This document shows, piece after piece, positions 11,540-23,423 of a stretch of 64,000 nucleotides of DNA. The notes under the pieces were generated by a model, which saw only the letters and a list, made by a program, of their open reading frames with translations, searched no databases and had not been told where the DNA came from. This DNA comes from Engraulis encrasicolus (Eukaryota; Chordata; Actinopteri; Clupeiformes; Engraulidae). The position numbers and the translations under genes were made by a program. The stretch spans positions 32,834,376-32,898,375 of the forward strand of contig NC_085872.1 of NCBI RefSeq assembly GCF_034702125.1. Direction: 5' to 3'. Numbering within the stretch: the first letter of the stretch is position 1; each line of letters starts with the position of its first letter.

Positions 11540-12471
11540 TTGACGCTGGACAATTGCCTTGGCCTTGTGCTACATACATGACTATATTTTTTAGTAGTTT
11601 GAGAATTTATATAGGCCTACCTATATGAATATATTTTTATTAGTTCAATGGAAATATTATTGTACATTTGCACACAACCAAGGCCATTTTCCAAACGACT
11701 GAAAGGTGAATAATGACTTTATTACTTTGTATAAGCATATAAAAGGTTAAAAACATTTAATGGGATATGTTTATGACGGCCTACACTCTTTCATCAGCGT
11801 GCATTCAGCCTTCATTGCTTTGTGTGTGTGTGTGTGTGCGCGCATGCGCAGAGACTCTAGTGTAGCTTTCACTTAAATGATGATAGGCCTGTGTCAAACG
11901 AGGGCGTGTCCAGAGAGTAGTGATAAACCAGACGCTTCGGCCACCGACCGTTTCTTTCGCTTATCCAACCCTTATCGTTATGGCCACAACTCGGCGAGCC
12001 CCTCAATTCAGTATGGTAAAAGATGAATTATACTCGTAAACGCGTAACTTCCACCCAAAGTTGTTATACAAGTTACCCTAGTTCGTGGATCTGACGGTGG
12101 AGAAAGGAATTAAGTTGCGTTAATGCGGTAGGAAAGTTTAAGGAAACTGGTGAGTGAAAACGTTGCACGTGGCTAGTTCAACCTGTAACACGTGTTAGCT
12201 GGTGATCAGCTACAGCGCTTCCTTCGAAAACTAATCGGAGTGAATGCGGGGAATTGCACGTTTTATGCTGATATTAGTCATCTCGGTTACGTTTTGTCAC
12301 TCACATCATGGACTTATTTCACCATATTTGGTGGTTTACGCTGACTATAGCGATATCCACTACCAGGGCAGAAGACTGAAATCTTCCCATCATCGCGTTG
12401 GAGACATTTTATCAGGTAGGCCTACTGGTAATTCAGGGGAAAGCAGGACATACGACCTGGGATTATGGCCA
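11540..12471. other. No gene recognised
   Basis: Left flank of the 11-kb transposon. It holds a short TG tract at about 11821-11840 and two TAGGCCTA octamers (about 11612 and 12416). No exon is supported. Confidence 0.5.
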
Positions 12472-12480
12472 ACCCCAAAC
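12472..12480. repeat. Left 9-bp target-site duplication
   Basis: ACCCCAAAC directly precedes the left TIR and is repeated exactly at 23521-23529 directly after the right TIR. Confidence 0.9.
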
Positions 12481-12933
12481 TAGCCTGAGTATCATCCTCC
12501 GTAGTGAACGCGCTAGCTCAATACTTTCGCTTGCTGACCACCAAAGAAACTCAAGAGAAAGAACAATCTCTTGGCGGGGAATGCATTGGCCACGGTGTAG
12601 TACGGGGGCGTTGCCTGAGGACACGAGTGGATGGAAAATTAACTCCCTTGCGCATGGTCATTGGTCATCCATCCACGATGGATGCCATTTTCGTACTCCG
12701 TAATTTGTGGCCAAGTAACGGCAGCTGTTGGTCAGCAGTAATTGCTGGGGGTAATTAAGGACAGCTGACAGACATTCACGCTGTCCTATGACCTGTTCCA
12801 CAGTGAATAACATTTCCGTACTCCCCTCGCCATCATTTCCTACTACGCTGTTATGACGTGAGTAAGCCCTCTTATCTCAAGCCTCTTTGCTGACCACGGA
12901 GTCTGACCCTGCAGCCACCCCCGGCAGTTGGAA
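12481..12933 (+). repeat. Left TIR, interrupted by a MITE
   Basis: The TIR runs 12481-12541 and resumes at 12898-12933 (61 + 36 = 97 bp) once the insertion at 12542-12889 and its duplicated target (12890-12897) are removed. It matches 23424-23520 in inverse with about two mismatches. Confidence 0.92.
12542..12889. mobile_element. Non-autonomous hAT-like MITE inside the left TIR
   Basis: 348 bp with imperfect ends (CAAAGAAACTCAAGA and inverted CAAAGAGGCTTGAGA), flanked by an exact 8-bp duplication CTGACCAC at 12534-12541 and 12890-12897. The 8-bp target and CA-AG termini suit hAT. The intact right TIR has CTGACCAC only once, which independently proves the empty site. Confidence 0.85.
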
Positions 12934-13241
12934 ATTATCTCACTTAATGAGCTGCGCGTGCTGGGCGGGCCCTCATTTGATTGGGTGACCTGAGAGACCA
13001 ACAGTCCAATAACGCTGCCCCATTTTTCACGTGACCTTGTTGTTTACATGAGTTAGAACGCCCCGCGAAATTCTCACATGGAGGGTGCTTAGCGCGACAT
13101 TTCTCGTTGCACGGTGTCTTTTATTGCCCTTTTTGGGTCCAGTTCTCGAAGAATCGCCATGCAACAGCACGCAACAGTTCTTAGCACCTACCCGTTACGA
13201 AGAAGAGTGTGGGAGAAAATTCCCACTAAGACGGCAGAGAG

Positions 13242-16200
13242 ATGGCGACCTCTGCATCGTGTTCGGCGAAAGTTCCTCGCCCTCCCAACTTTGCAGATTT
13301 TTGTCGTTTGTGCCCTACAAATCTTCGCGTGAATGGGACTCTGACAAATCTCAGAAAGATATTCGACCTACGGGATCCTAATCCTGATCCAGAGAAGCCA
13401 GTCGAAAAGTCCATCTTTGAGCGGCTTGCTGCTGTTGGTGTCATTTTGCGCAGAAGAAAAGATGCCTCCGAGAGGTTATGTTTGAAATGTCACAGATATA
13501 TCAAGCGCGTGGAAGATACCCTAACACGTCTGCAAGAGTGGAAAGACGTGGATGACCGTGAGAGGCAGCCAACTGATCCACAGAAAACACCACAAAGAAA
13601 CGAAAAGCGGACGAGAGAGCCGACCCCCTCCAAAACTCCGAGAGCGGTGAAAAAAAGGCTGGAGACGACCTCAAAGTCACCCGACCCGAAGCCACCAAAG
13701 GCACCGCCAAAGGCGCCTACTCAGAGAACCAGCGAAACCAAAGTAAGGGTTTTCCTTTTTTTAGTCTGGTTATGTAGGCCTATGCATTTGAAATATATAG
13801 CAAAGATCATGTGAATCTTTTTGTGTCTTGTTCTAGGACCAGTGTTGGGAAAGTTACTCAAAAACTGTAATGCATTACTGATTACATATTACTGTCTTTT
13901 CAAAATAATCCCTTACACTACAATATTACTATATTTAAAATGTAAGGCATTACATTACTATTGCATTACTTTAGTTACTTTCGCCAAAAGAACTGTAGGC
14001 CTAAATATGGATCTGGCAATTTATTACAGTGTTAATCAAGCTCATGAATCATTACTTTTTCACCTCCCATGCAGGAGGTGTTTTGGCAGCATACAGACTA
14101 AAAACTACCAGGTTCAGGAATAGCGTCTTTCTGACCCAACACACTGAATACCACTAAAATCCAGGTCATTGTAATGCAATTGTAACTTAAGCTATTTAAC
14201 ATTGTAACTAAGTAAATATTACAGATTTTTGCCATGTAATGCCTTACATAACTGCATTACAGCTAAAAGTAATGCATTACAGTAATTAATTACTTTTGTA
14301 ATGCATTACCTCCCAACACTGTCTAGGACGAACAGGACACTGCACTTTTCATTTTTGTTGTCCATGTTGATTGGTATCAATGCTTATATCTATGCTACTT
14401 CATTTTTTAAATCTTGCCAATCATTTAACGTTACCGGTAGATCAGTATTTTGCATTTATTAGAAACATCTGTGCTCTTCCCTACCAAAACAGGAGTATTT
14501 GAAATGAAAATGTGCCATCATCACAGATGGAACAAATTAACATGTAGGGTGCTGTGTTATTCTAGATATCTTGTTTTCTAGTTTATGGAAAGATGTTTGT
14601 TTATTTGATTGTTGACCTTGTGCAATATGTATCCTTTCAGGTCACTGTGACTTATCGTTCAAGAGTGGAAAGACCTGACAACATTAAATGCAAAGGGGTA
14701 ACAGCAAGCATTGTAGAAAACCTTGCCAGAGGTGAATTTAAGACAGCAGCACGGATGATGTTCACTTGTGAGGGATTAGTAAAAGAGATAAAGGAGCAGT
14801 CACTGAACCTTTTGGAAGAAGAATGCACAAAACTGACAGCTATACAGAGTGACTTCATTTTAAGGAAAACCAGTGCGCAAGACTTGGAGAACTTCTCCTT
14901 CGATAAGTTCCAATCAGACCTGAAGCGATTGTCACCATTCTTTCTGTCCATCCTCAGTAAAGTAACTAAGAACTCCCGAAACCACATCTGTGCAAGTGCT
15001 GCAGTTGCCATACGTGGCCGGAACAGTCAGCTCTCTGCATTTTCGCACTACATAAACACAGTTCTGCAACATGGAGGGGCAAAAACTGCTGTATTTGCTC
15101 GGTTGTGTAAATTCGGAATATCTACTACACAGGACAATGCACGAGTGAAGCAGAGGGAGTTGGCCAGCACATGTGGGAAGGATTTACAAGCCATGAAGAG
15201 GAAGCTGGAAGCACATGCTGAACAAAAGTTGGATATACATACTGTCGGTGGGGACAGGGATACACATGCTGTCGGTGGGGAGGTGGATACACGTGCTGTC
15301 TGTGGGGAGATGTACAACCTATCTATAACAGCAGAAGATTTCAGTGATCTTGCAGTCGGCTTCCTGGCCCCTCCAATTGAACCTGAATGCACTCTACAAT
15401 CTACTCCACCATCCACCCCACCACCACCACCACCACCAACTTACAGTATCATATTCGATAACCTGGACTTCTACAAACAGACACATCACCAGTCAGAAAC
15501 AAACAGCAACAACTCTATCCACTGGACACATCATATTGCCGTACAAGACCGTGTCTCGACTCATCATCTTCCAAACAATGAACCCGTCAAACCACTTCCA
15601 CTATTCCAAATTGGAGACTGTCTTCCCACCCCAGAGATTGAAGCTCACCTTCGTACCGAATTCATTATTCTCGGTAGCCGTATCCTGACCAAACACCTCC
15701 CTGCTCTAAAACAGTTTGCACCTGCTGTAATCTATCACATACCACACCAGTATTCTGAGACTATGACACAGCCATCAACTGAGGTGAGCTACATATAGTA
15801 TAACTGGAATGTAGTAGTCTTGGATTTTTTTTCTGTCAATTATGCTATTCTCTACTAATGTCAAAAGCAAATTATTTATTTCAAACTTCATGCACATAAA
15901 TGTGTTGAACAATTATTAAGTAAATATATAAGCTTTGCATCTTCCTGACCTCTAAATCTAATGTAAGTATCTGGGTACACTTTAGATCGTTATGAATTAT
16001 AATTTGTAGACAATTGATAGTTTGTCATGTTTCTATGCCGTATATAATAACCTCTGGCCACTTGCTTACGCTGGGTATGTTCAATGGAGCATCAGCAACT
16101 ACACACTCTGACAAATTCTTCCTTATTTTCAGTTTCCACTTGGGCTGCTGTTCAAGAATGAGAGTGTTACTTCAGATCTTGTGGATATCCTACAGCACAT

Positions 16201-19200
16201 GCAGAGAGAGTAAGTGTTGTGCACACATACAGTATCAGTTTCTACAATTCTTACCTTACCTACAATTCTACGTTTGATCCATCTTCCAAGTCCAGGTGCA
16301 CTTGCATAACTCTCAGCAGTCTTTGTATCCCTCCACCAATGCTTAAGCATGTCATATTTTATCTAAATTAAACCTTTTATTGTCCTTGGTGGATTGATTC
16401 AAACATGCAATGCTGTCGATTTGTTCACTTCCTTCCAATAATTTTAATGAAAATGGTCCTGTCCGATATCCAAGCAGATGTTTTCTCAGTTTGTTTTATA
16501 TGGTTTGCTCAACCCTGATCCTTTATCTGCTTGGATATGAAGTCCTGAGCCTTGAACAGAATATATGTTGGCAAATACATGACATTAGTGATCGACTAAT
16601 GGACATCATTCTCCTCTTCAGATAGAATCAATGGACAATTCCCTATGTAGTATTGAAGGGAGACATGTACACAAGTAACAGTGTAGAAAATTAGCTTTTG
16701 GCTTGCTTTGTCTCCAGATACGTCCCAAGAACACCAACAGGTCTGCAGAGCATCTTCATCGGGGGTGACCGCCTGACTGAAGGCAACAGCAGATCCGTAC
16801 AATGGGCCTTTGGGGAAGGCGAGACTCCTGAGGACAGGCTGGATGGATTACTCGCCAAATTTGAAGACTGGCATGCCTTCAGGATTCTCTTAGGGGTAAC
16901 CTTTATAAACAATATTTTACTCCCATTACATTTTCCTTTGCAACCCCAAGACATCAATATCTTTTGTATACTGAACATTTGAACAGGACAATTATTCTGA
17001 CATTGTCCAAGTATTTTATTGTCCTACATGTAGCACTTCCAAATTGTCAAAATGGTTTTACATGTGAAATTATCAGATTCCTATTGTTCTCTCAATTACT
17101 TCTTCCATTCATTTCTCTGTTAGTGAAACTTGGCGCTGTAGGTACGACATGTGACAGTTATTTCACAGCATTAAAAGGACTGCCAATCATCACACTTAAT
17201 ATTCTTATGTTTATGGCCTTTGCAGGTACACTTCAAGATCTTCTGCACCGAGAGGTCAGCGCGGGACCATGGAACTTTATTCGCAAATATGAATACAGTC
17301 AAGTGTAGCAATGCTAAGAAGGGACCGCACCATGCCTTCAATGCGTACAAAGAGTTCGTCCGGAAGGACACGTCTGCCCTCTTCATTGCGGCGGCGATGG
17401 AGGTCTTTGGAATGGAAAATGTGGAAGGTGATTTATAAGATTTCTACATTAGATACACCGACATTGCATTATACAGCCTTACATGTCTTTTATGTTGACA
17501 ACATAACCTTACAGCATACGTAGCAATCCATTCCTAGCTTTTGCAATTTGAGTTCCGTGCATTTTTATCGGTGCACAACTTGCATGTGCTTGCACATCCA
17601 TCAGCCTTACTTAATTGTCTCACAAAGGAATAGAGCTGGAATTGGTACTCTACGCATCATCCCTCACTCAGCTTACAGGTGCATCACAGTAGGACAGACG
17701 TCAATGGAAAGGAGAGGCTGGAGCACACTGCAGCTAGTTTTTAAAGACTTTATTTGTGCACACACCCGACTAACGTTTCGGTGTTGCTACACCTTCTTCA
17801 GAGTCGATGTCTCAAAGTAATGAACTGAGTGAGATGATGAAGTTATTGAAACAGCAACAGGAGCAACTATCTCGACTCAGTTGACTCTGAAGAAGGTGTA
17901 GCAACACCGAAACGTTAGTCGGGTGTGTGCACAAATAAAGTCTTTAAAAACTAGCTGCAGTGTGCTCCAGCCTCTCCTTTCCAAAGGAATAGAGCTGCAA
18001 CATTTCAAGTCTGAAGTCACACACCATAGTCCAATGTTCTGTAAGAGGCTTTGTTATGACACTCTTAGGTGTATTAGCTACTGATCTTATGGACAATTTG
18101 TTGGTCCCTTTAGTTGCAGGGATGGATTTTGAATATGCAAATAGATCACAGTATCTACAAATATGACATAGTGTAATTATTTTTGAGAGGACTACATGTA
18201 AGACTACATGCCATTTTGCAGTAACATCTATAAAGCTATCGGTGCTTTTTCATTATGTCTTTTCAGATGTACCCAAGGATTTACCGCAGGACATCATGAG
18301 CATGACCAAACAGGAGCAGCGAACTTGGCTCCACGACAAAGTGGCCAAGGTTGTTGACAGGTTTGTCATCAACGCTGACATTGCCAACATTTTCCAGGGT
18401 GTAAGTCAGGCATCACAGCCCCAGCAAAGGGAGGAAATGAGCTGCCGGGAACCCGGGTGCCAGCGTACCTTTGTTTACCCAAAATGTCGGCTCAAACATG
18501 AGAGGAAAGATCATGGCCTAGACTTTGGGGAGGACACAAGCCACAAGGAAGAGCCCACTGCTAAGCCTCCCTCTTGTGACTACAAAAAAAATCACACGGA
18601 GGCAAGGCTTAGCTTTGGGCTCTTCCTTGAGGACATGCAAGATGCCGTCAGAGAGGGGGACGGGGAGCGGCTGATCCGACTGTATAGAGTCGCTTTGTTG
18701 TACTACAGAGCCTATGGGCGCACCCAGTATGCGTATAGCACCTTGCTTCTGCTGATTCATGTTTCGGCAGTGCTGTCACCAGCAAAAGCACATAGCCTGA
18801 AATGGAACAGGTTTTTCAATGGGAAGGGGGGAAAAGGAAAAAACATCCCATTGGACTTGCACCTCGAACATTTAAATAACTTACTGAAATCATTCTTGAA
18901 GGGAATGGGGCCGAATCTTACAGAGGCCGGCGCAGATAGGGTGAGTAAGTCTCTCGGATCCCTCAAGAAGATTTTGGATAATGCGGACAGAGAGCTTACA
19001 GTTGCCAGTCCCTCTGGCTACCACCACTGTGCGCCAGAAACTCCAGACTTCCTTAAACTAGTGGAAGTTATCAGGAAGGCAGATCTCTTCAACTTCTCTG
19101 CCGACAGGGCATTTGGTGCCTTCCCAAACTTTGATAGAAATCTGCTAGCCCGCGTCAAGTATACCAACATGTGGGAGTGGATCATGGCCAAATTAAAGCT

Positions 19201-19222
19201 TTGGAACAAAAAATACCCGTAA
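13242..19222 (+). CDS. DUF6589-type protein, probable transposase of the 11-kb element
   Basis: Exons 13242-13742, 14641-15783, 16133-16209, 16718-16895, 17226-17427 and 18267-19222 join in frame (3057 nt, 1018 aa) with GT-AG sites. The start ATG follows gagag and begins MATSAS. Residues 21-83 form a ZAD-like zinc pair (FCRLC at 20-24, CLKC at 80-83). A Lys/Pro-rich stretch follows at about 115-165, then a helical region and a three-fold repeat at about residues 365-392. Exon 4 holds IFIGGDRLTEGN (Asp591), the likely first acidic residue of an RNase H-like core. Exon 5 reads HFKIFCTERSARDHGTL. The last exon has a C2H2 finger (Cys760, Cys765, His778, His783) and the conserved block GKGKNIPLDLHLEHLNNLLK. 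Assignment to DUF6589 is by remembered motif similarity, and a transposase role is inferred from the TIR context. The final TAA overlaps a strong donor-like GTAAGTA, so a further exon is possible but not needed. Confidence 0.85.
13840..14321. mobile_element. hAT-like MITE in intron 1 of the DUF6589 gene
   Basis: 482 bp with ends CAGTGTTGGGAAAGTTACT and inverted CAGTGTTGGGAGGTAATGC, flanked by an exact 8-bp duplication TCTAGGAC (13832-13839 and 14322-14329). It is full of taatgcattac motifs and has no coding frame. This terminal sequence is familiar from many teleost genomes. Confidence 0.9.
15228..15312 (+). repeat. Coding tandem repeat, about 30 bp, 3 copies
   Basis: Three in-frame units encode variants of DIHTVGG, DTHAVGG and DTRAVCG within exon 2 of the DUF6589 gene. 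All preserve the frame. Confidence 0.8.
17639..17982. mobile_element. Penelope-like retroelement fragment with inverted arms
   Basis: Flanked by an exact 15-bp repeat aaaggaatagagctg (17624-17638 and 17983-17997), which suits a retroelement target duplication. Inside are two nearly identical 100-bp inverted arms (17706-17805 and 17883-17982) around a 77-bp centre. Each arm carries CTGAAGAAGG, CCGAAACG and then AATAAA, a signature I associate with Penelope-like terminal repeats. It lies in intron 5 of the DUF6589 gene. The arm sequence is seen directly; the family is inferred. Confidence 0.6.
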
Positions 19223-19459
19223 GTATGGGTAAACAGTACCTACAACAATATGTATGTCTAGAAAAGAATGGGAAGGCACTAGATCAAAAAGTCGAATACC
19301 TGCCTATATGTAATGTGATGGCTGAGAGTTATTAATGATTATAGCATTTTTCAATGTTTGTAATGGAAAGAGGTCTCAACGTTGTATGCTTTAGCTTCAA
19401 AATGTACACAGTTGATATTGGAACACTGAGGAAATAGAAATAAACAAGACTGACACTGA

Positions 19460-19481
19460 AATAAAATGACACCTGTTTATT
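19460..19481. promoter_or_regulatory. Facing poly(A) signals of the two convergent genes
   Basis: AATAAA on the plus strand (19460-19465) serves the DUF6589 gene, which stops at 19222. TTTATT (19476-19481) is AATAAA on the minus strand and serves the helicase gene, which stops at 19692. The 3' ends therefore lie back to back and may overlap. Confidence 0.65.
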
Positions 19482-19691
19482 ATAATCACTTTGTGTCTTT
19501 CTCTCTGTTCATAACAAGGATATGATCAACTTACACGCTGGTATTTGGTGTCATTTCATAATTTCTACAACTTATCAAATTGAAAAATCAAACATGATGG
19601 TGTTCATCAAAGAAAAATGAATTTTCCTAAGGTAGGAAATTGTCAAGGAGTCAAAGGTCACAGTCTCTATACCTTGTAGTAGTATTAGCTA

Positions 19692-22600
19692 CTAGTCTAT
19701 ACCAGAGTAACTGTCTGGATCTATACCAGATGAACTGTCTAGATCAGAGTCACTGCCATACAATGAACTGACATCATTTTCGGTAACATTGTCATAGTCA
19801 TCAGGCCCATCAAAATACCCAGGATAATCCAGGTCTGGTTCATCAAAAGATTCCAAAACTGATGGCTCAACATACTCAATGTCTCCAAACACCTCATATA
19901 TAATGCGGAGAATTTCCTTAGCATGTTCTCCATAGAAAACAGGGAGGTGTGTGACAATGTAAACATAGTCAAAGATGTGTGTACAATTCTCAACAACAGA
20001 CTCTATCAATTCGTCACTAAAACCTGTACAGGCTTCAGAGTTGGTATACAGATGTGTAGTATTGAGCAGCAGGTAAGCTCGATACTCCTGCAGTAGTTCC
20101 CTGACCAGGATTCTATCCTCTGGGTCTACATCTCTGTATCTAGTTTGCAACCTGAAAATATTCATGAAGGATTCAGATGGTGGGAAGGGTATTTCACATG
20201 CTTCACCTGCACATTTGCATGTCCTGTGACAGTGTGTACAGCATCTGTGACCAGGTTCCACGCTCACAGGGCCATCTTCAAACAGGCAATATAAAGCCTT
20301 ACGAATGCAGTCACTTGGACTTGTAGTCACCAAGCCCTTAACACCCTTGTCAACTTTTATTAGCTGTGTCCCATGATAGTACAGAACAGCATTAACATGT
20401 GACCCACTACGCCCAGCTCTACCAATTTGCTGGAGTACATCTTCTGCGTCCTCCGGTGGGCCGTACATAATGACATAAGAGACATTTGGGAAGTTCATCC
20501 CCATACTGAGAGCATTAGTTGCTAGTACAATTCTACAGTTGCCATTACCATTCAGTGATGAAACAACATATTTCTTGTATTTAGGCAGGGTGGAACTGTG
20601 GTACATTCCAATGAAACAGTTTTTTGTTCTTTCTTCGGGGTCCCTATCCACCCAGGCATCTGGTCCCAGCTCTGTATGCAGGTAACGATGCACTTTGCCT
20701 GTTGTTTTTACTGACCGACAGTAAATGATTATCTGTGGTGCAGCAACACCACCATCTTTTACCAGTTTAACTACCCAGTCAAGGCATTTCAGCTTATCGT
20801 TTGGCAGTCTTACAATACCTAGTCTAATGTTCTCTCTGTTTGGGGATACGTGTATTCTCCTTGCTCCCTGCATGTTTAGCATACTGATGACCCTCTCTCT
20901 AGATTGGGTGTCCGCTGAAGCTGTCAATGCCAGGATTGGAATGCCTGTAAAACAGTAACAAACATGTATCAATTGTGGAAACCTCCTACCACAGAACCAC
21001 TATTGGGTAAATGTACTAGTGTCATGCAGGTCAAACAGATGTGTCTACATGTTCTAGAGCAATGATGTCTGTATGCAATGTAAATAATGTGACCTTTTCA
21101 TTCAGTAGCAATCAATGTGTTTGTAAGATAGATTTTCCTTCTGTAAAATGTATACATTAGTTAAACTTTAAAAGGTATAAGTGTAAGAACTCTGATGTGT
21201 TACTGTATTGTACATAATATGTGCACATCATGTGTTACAACCTGGAATAAATTCTATGCCTTCAGAAACTGGTTCCTCACATAATGTTACTGTTATGTAT
21301 CTACTTTACCATTTTGAACATACACTGCTCTAGGACATTACTACTAGGTCATAGATAACATTGGTATAATCTAAAACATATGGAAGGACATATAGTTACA
21401 ACATGTACATGTAGTTGTAATAATCTTACCTTCTTTCACAATTGACCGCAGTTCACCCAACCGACTGAAGCTTTCTCGAAAGGCAGGACTTCTCTCTTTC
21501 TTCTTAGCCTGTCCCCTTCAAGTGCAGAAAAAGATTATATTGATTAATTTTTTTGCAAGACAATTGAAGACATAACTTCTACATTGATCACAAGCGTTAG
21601 ATTGCAGATGACGTTGCAGTATTAAAATACATCAATCTGAAAATACCTTTTCAGTATATTGGAATTAATTTCTACTTTGGGCTAAGTTAGGGCTCGTGTA
21701 TATCAAATTATTCCATACCGGTCAGTTCTATATTTCTGATACCAAGTTACCAACGCATAAGAACAGATGTACTAGTACTAGATTTGGGACTAAAACTTTC
21801 AGCTGATGGAATCTATAAAGGTCTTAACTCATTGACTACCAAGGGTTGTTTGGAATTTCAGACGTAGGCTCCCACAGTTTCGTCATTTTTTGTCAGTTTT
21901 TGGACAGTAACCAAATATTTTACCTTAGACCTAAAGACACTTGTTCGAAAGCTGAAAATCTCAGCTTTCTACATGTGAAAACGGTATGCCCCTATCTTCT
22001 TCCATTCCGAAGATATTTAGCTTTAAGTGCGGACTACTTTATCGGAAAATATATAATAATAATCGAGTGGAGAAAAGGCCCTTTATGTCTCGGATGCGCT
22101 CTTTGCCTCTACGAGTTTAAATGATGATCTAATTTTATTTTCACTCCCCCAAGACAAGACCAGTAGCTTCCAAGTACACTATTTCAATGAAAAAACACCT
22201 GGATCAGTGCTGTTTACAGCTAATATTATCATCTGATGTGCTAGTTAGCCTGATGGGCATTTGTCATTCTAGTATAAAAAGTAGAAGCGCCTACACTCAC
22301 CAACGTTAGATTCTGCTGCTATGTTGTGCTGGTTTTTCATTCCAAACTTTCCATTTCACACCTAATTTGATGACAGCAAGCCTTCTTATCCTTCTGTAGA
22401 CATGTGTTTACAATTTAGTTAGCGAAGCCCAGACAGCCGTGTTTTGATGACTCAGGCGACTTCCTATAACGTGAACAGGAAGTGCATGATTTCCTTCACA
22501 GTTCCAGACAGTAGGCTTACGGTTATTAAAATTATTCTTGGGTTGGCGCCGAGCCTGGCGTTGTTATTAAAATCTTCAGATGATGACACGAACTTTGACA

Positions 22601-23300
22601 GCCATCTATGTCTCTTCTACTCATCACAGAGCCACCAAAACCTCACATAATAACCATTGGAGTGTCTAGTTATGAAATATGTAATAAAATATGAAAAACG
22701 GGTTATCCCGTGATTGGTAGTCAATGAGTTAAATTAGCCTCAATCAGTAAGCCTTGATAGAAATGAAAGGATAATAATGTACCATTTGTACGTCACGTGA
22801 ACTTCATCCACAACTATGCCCACGATGTTCTGTCTGTACCGGGGAGACGCCAGCATGCTCCTCCACTTGTCGTTTAGAAGCCAGCTCTCTGGGCCGCCGA
22901 AAACGAGCTCGACATTTCCACTCAAAATCTCCTCGTCGTTTCTGCCCAGTTGCGCGGCCGAAACACCGAATTTCGGGGCCTCTTTCACCTGGTCCTCCAT
23001 TAATGCGACCAGTGGGGAGACAACAATGACAATGGGTTTCTCCACGCCGTGGAACATAGAACTGCCCAGCGCCAACTTCTTGCACACGCGAGGCACGAGT
23101 TGATATATAAGACTCTTCCCGAACCCGGTAGGCAACAATGCCAGAACGTCTTCCCCGCCGACAAAAGCTTGCAAAGCATCTCTCTGTTCGCGTTTAAGCT
23201 CCGAAATTCCTTCGACTTCAGTGAGAACTGACGAAATCGCTTCGTCGATCAAGCGGGCCCGAGCCACCGCTACCAAGTCGGCCATGTTGATTGTTGACAT
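19692..23300 (-). CDS. RecQ-like superfamily 2 DNA helicase of the 11-kb element
   Basis: Exons 22783-23300, 21430-21515 and 19692-20944 (minus) join in frame (1857 nt, 618 aa). Residues 57-63 are Walker A (PTGFGKS). SPLVALMEDQ (95-104) is motif Ia. The DExH box is DEVH (165-168), followed by TYKWGQ where cellular RecQ has QWG. LTASAD (208-213) is motif III and QQIGRAGR (373-380) is motif VI. A Cys-rich zinc patch (CCTHCHRTCKCAGEAC) follows, then an acidic, Ser-rich C-terminus. No winged-helix or HRDC domain was recognised, so it is shorter than cellular RecQ enzymes. Expected role: ATP-driven unwinding or remodelling during transposition. The start could also be MADLV, five codons downstream. 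Its promoter would lie in the right 220 bp, including the TIR. Confidence 0.9.
21824..22732. mobile_element. TTAA-flanked piggyBac-like MITE in helicase intron 1
   Basis: Ends CTCATTGACTACCAA and inverted TTGGTAGTCAATGAG are each bounded by TTAA (21824-21827 and 22729-22732), the target site of piggyBac and Kolobok elements. About 0.9 kb with no transposase. It sits wholly inside the intron between helicase exons 1 and 2. Confidence 0.85.
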
Positions 23301-23423
23301 TGACAGTAAATAGAATGATTGTTGATGATGATAGAAGGCTGGCCTTCACGTAAGAGGGCTTGGGGAGGGGCTTAGACTATCAGCGAGCCTATTGGCCGTT
23401 CAGATACTGAACGAATATCTGAA

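Noticed and set aside
19212..19230. Donor-like CCGTAAGTATGG at the end of the DUF6589 gene
   Set aside because: A stop codon lies in the same place, a poly(A) signal follows within 240 bp, and no further exon with matching domain was seen. Kept as stop, though the alternative remains possible.
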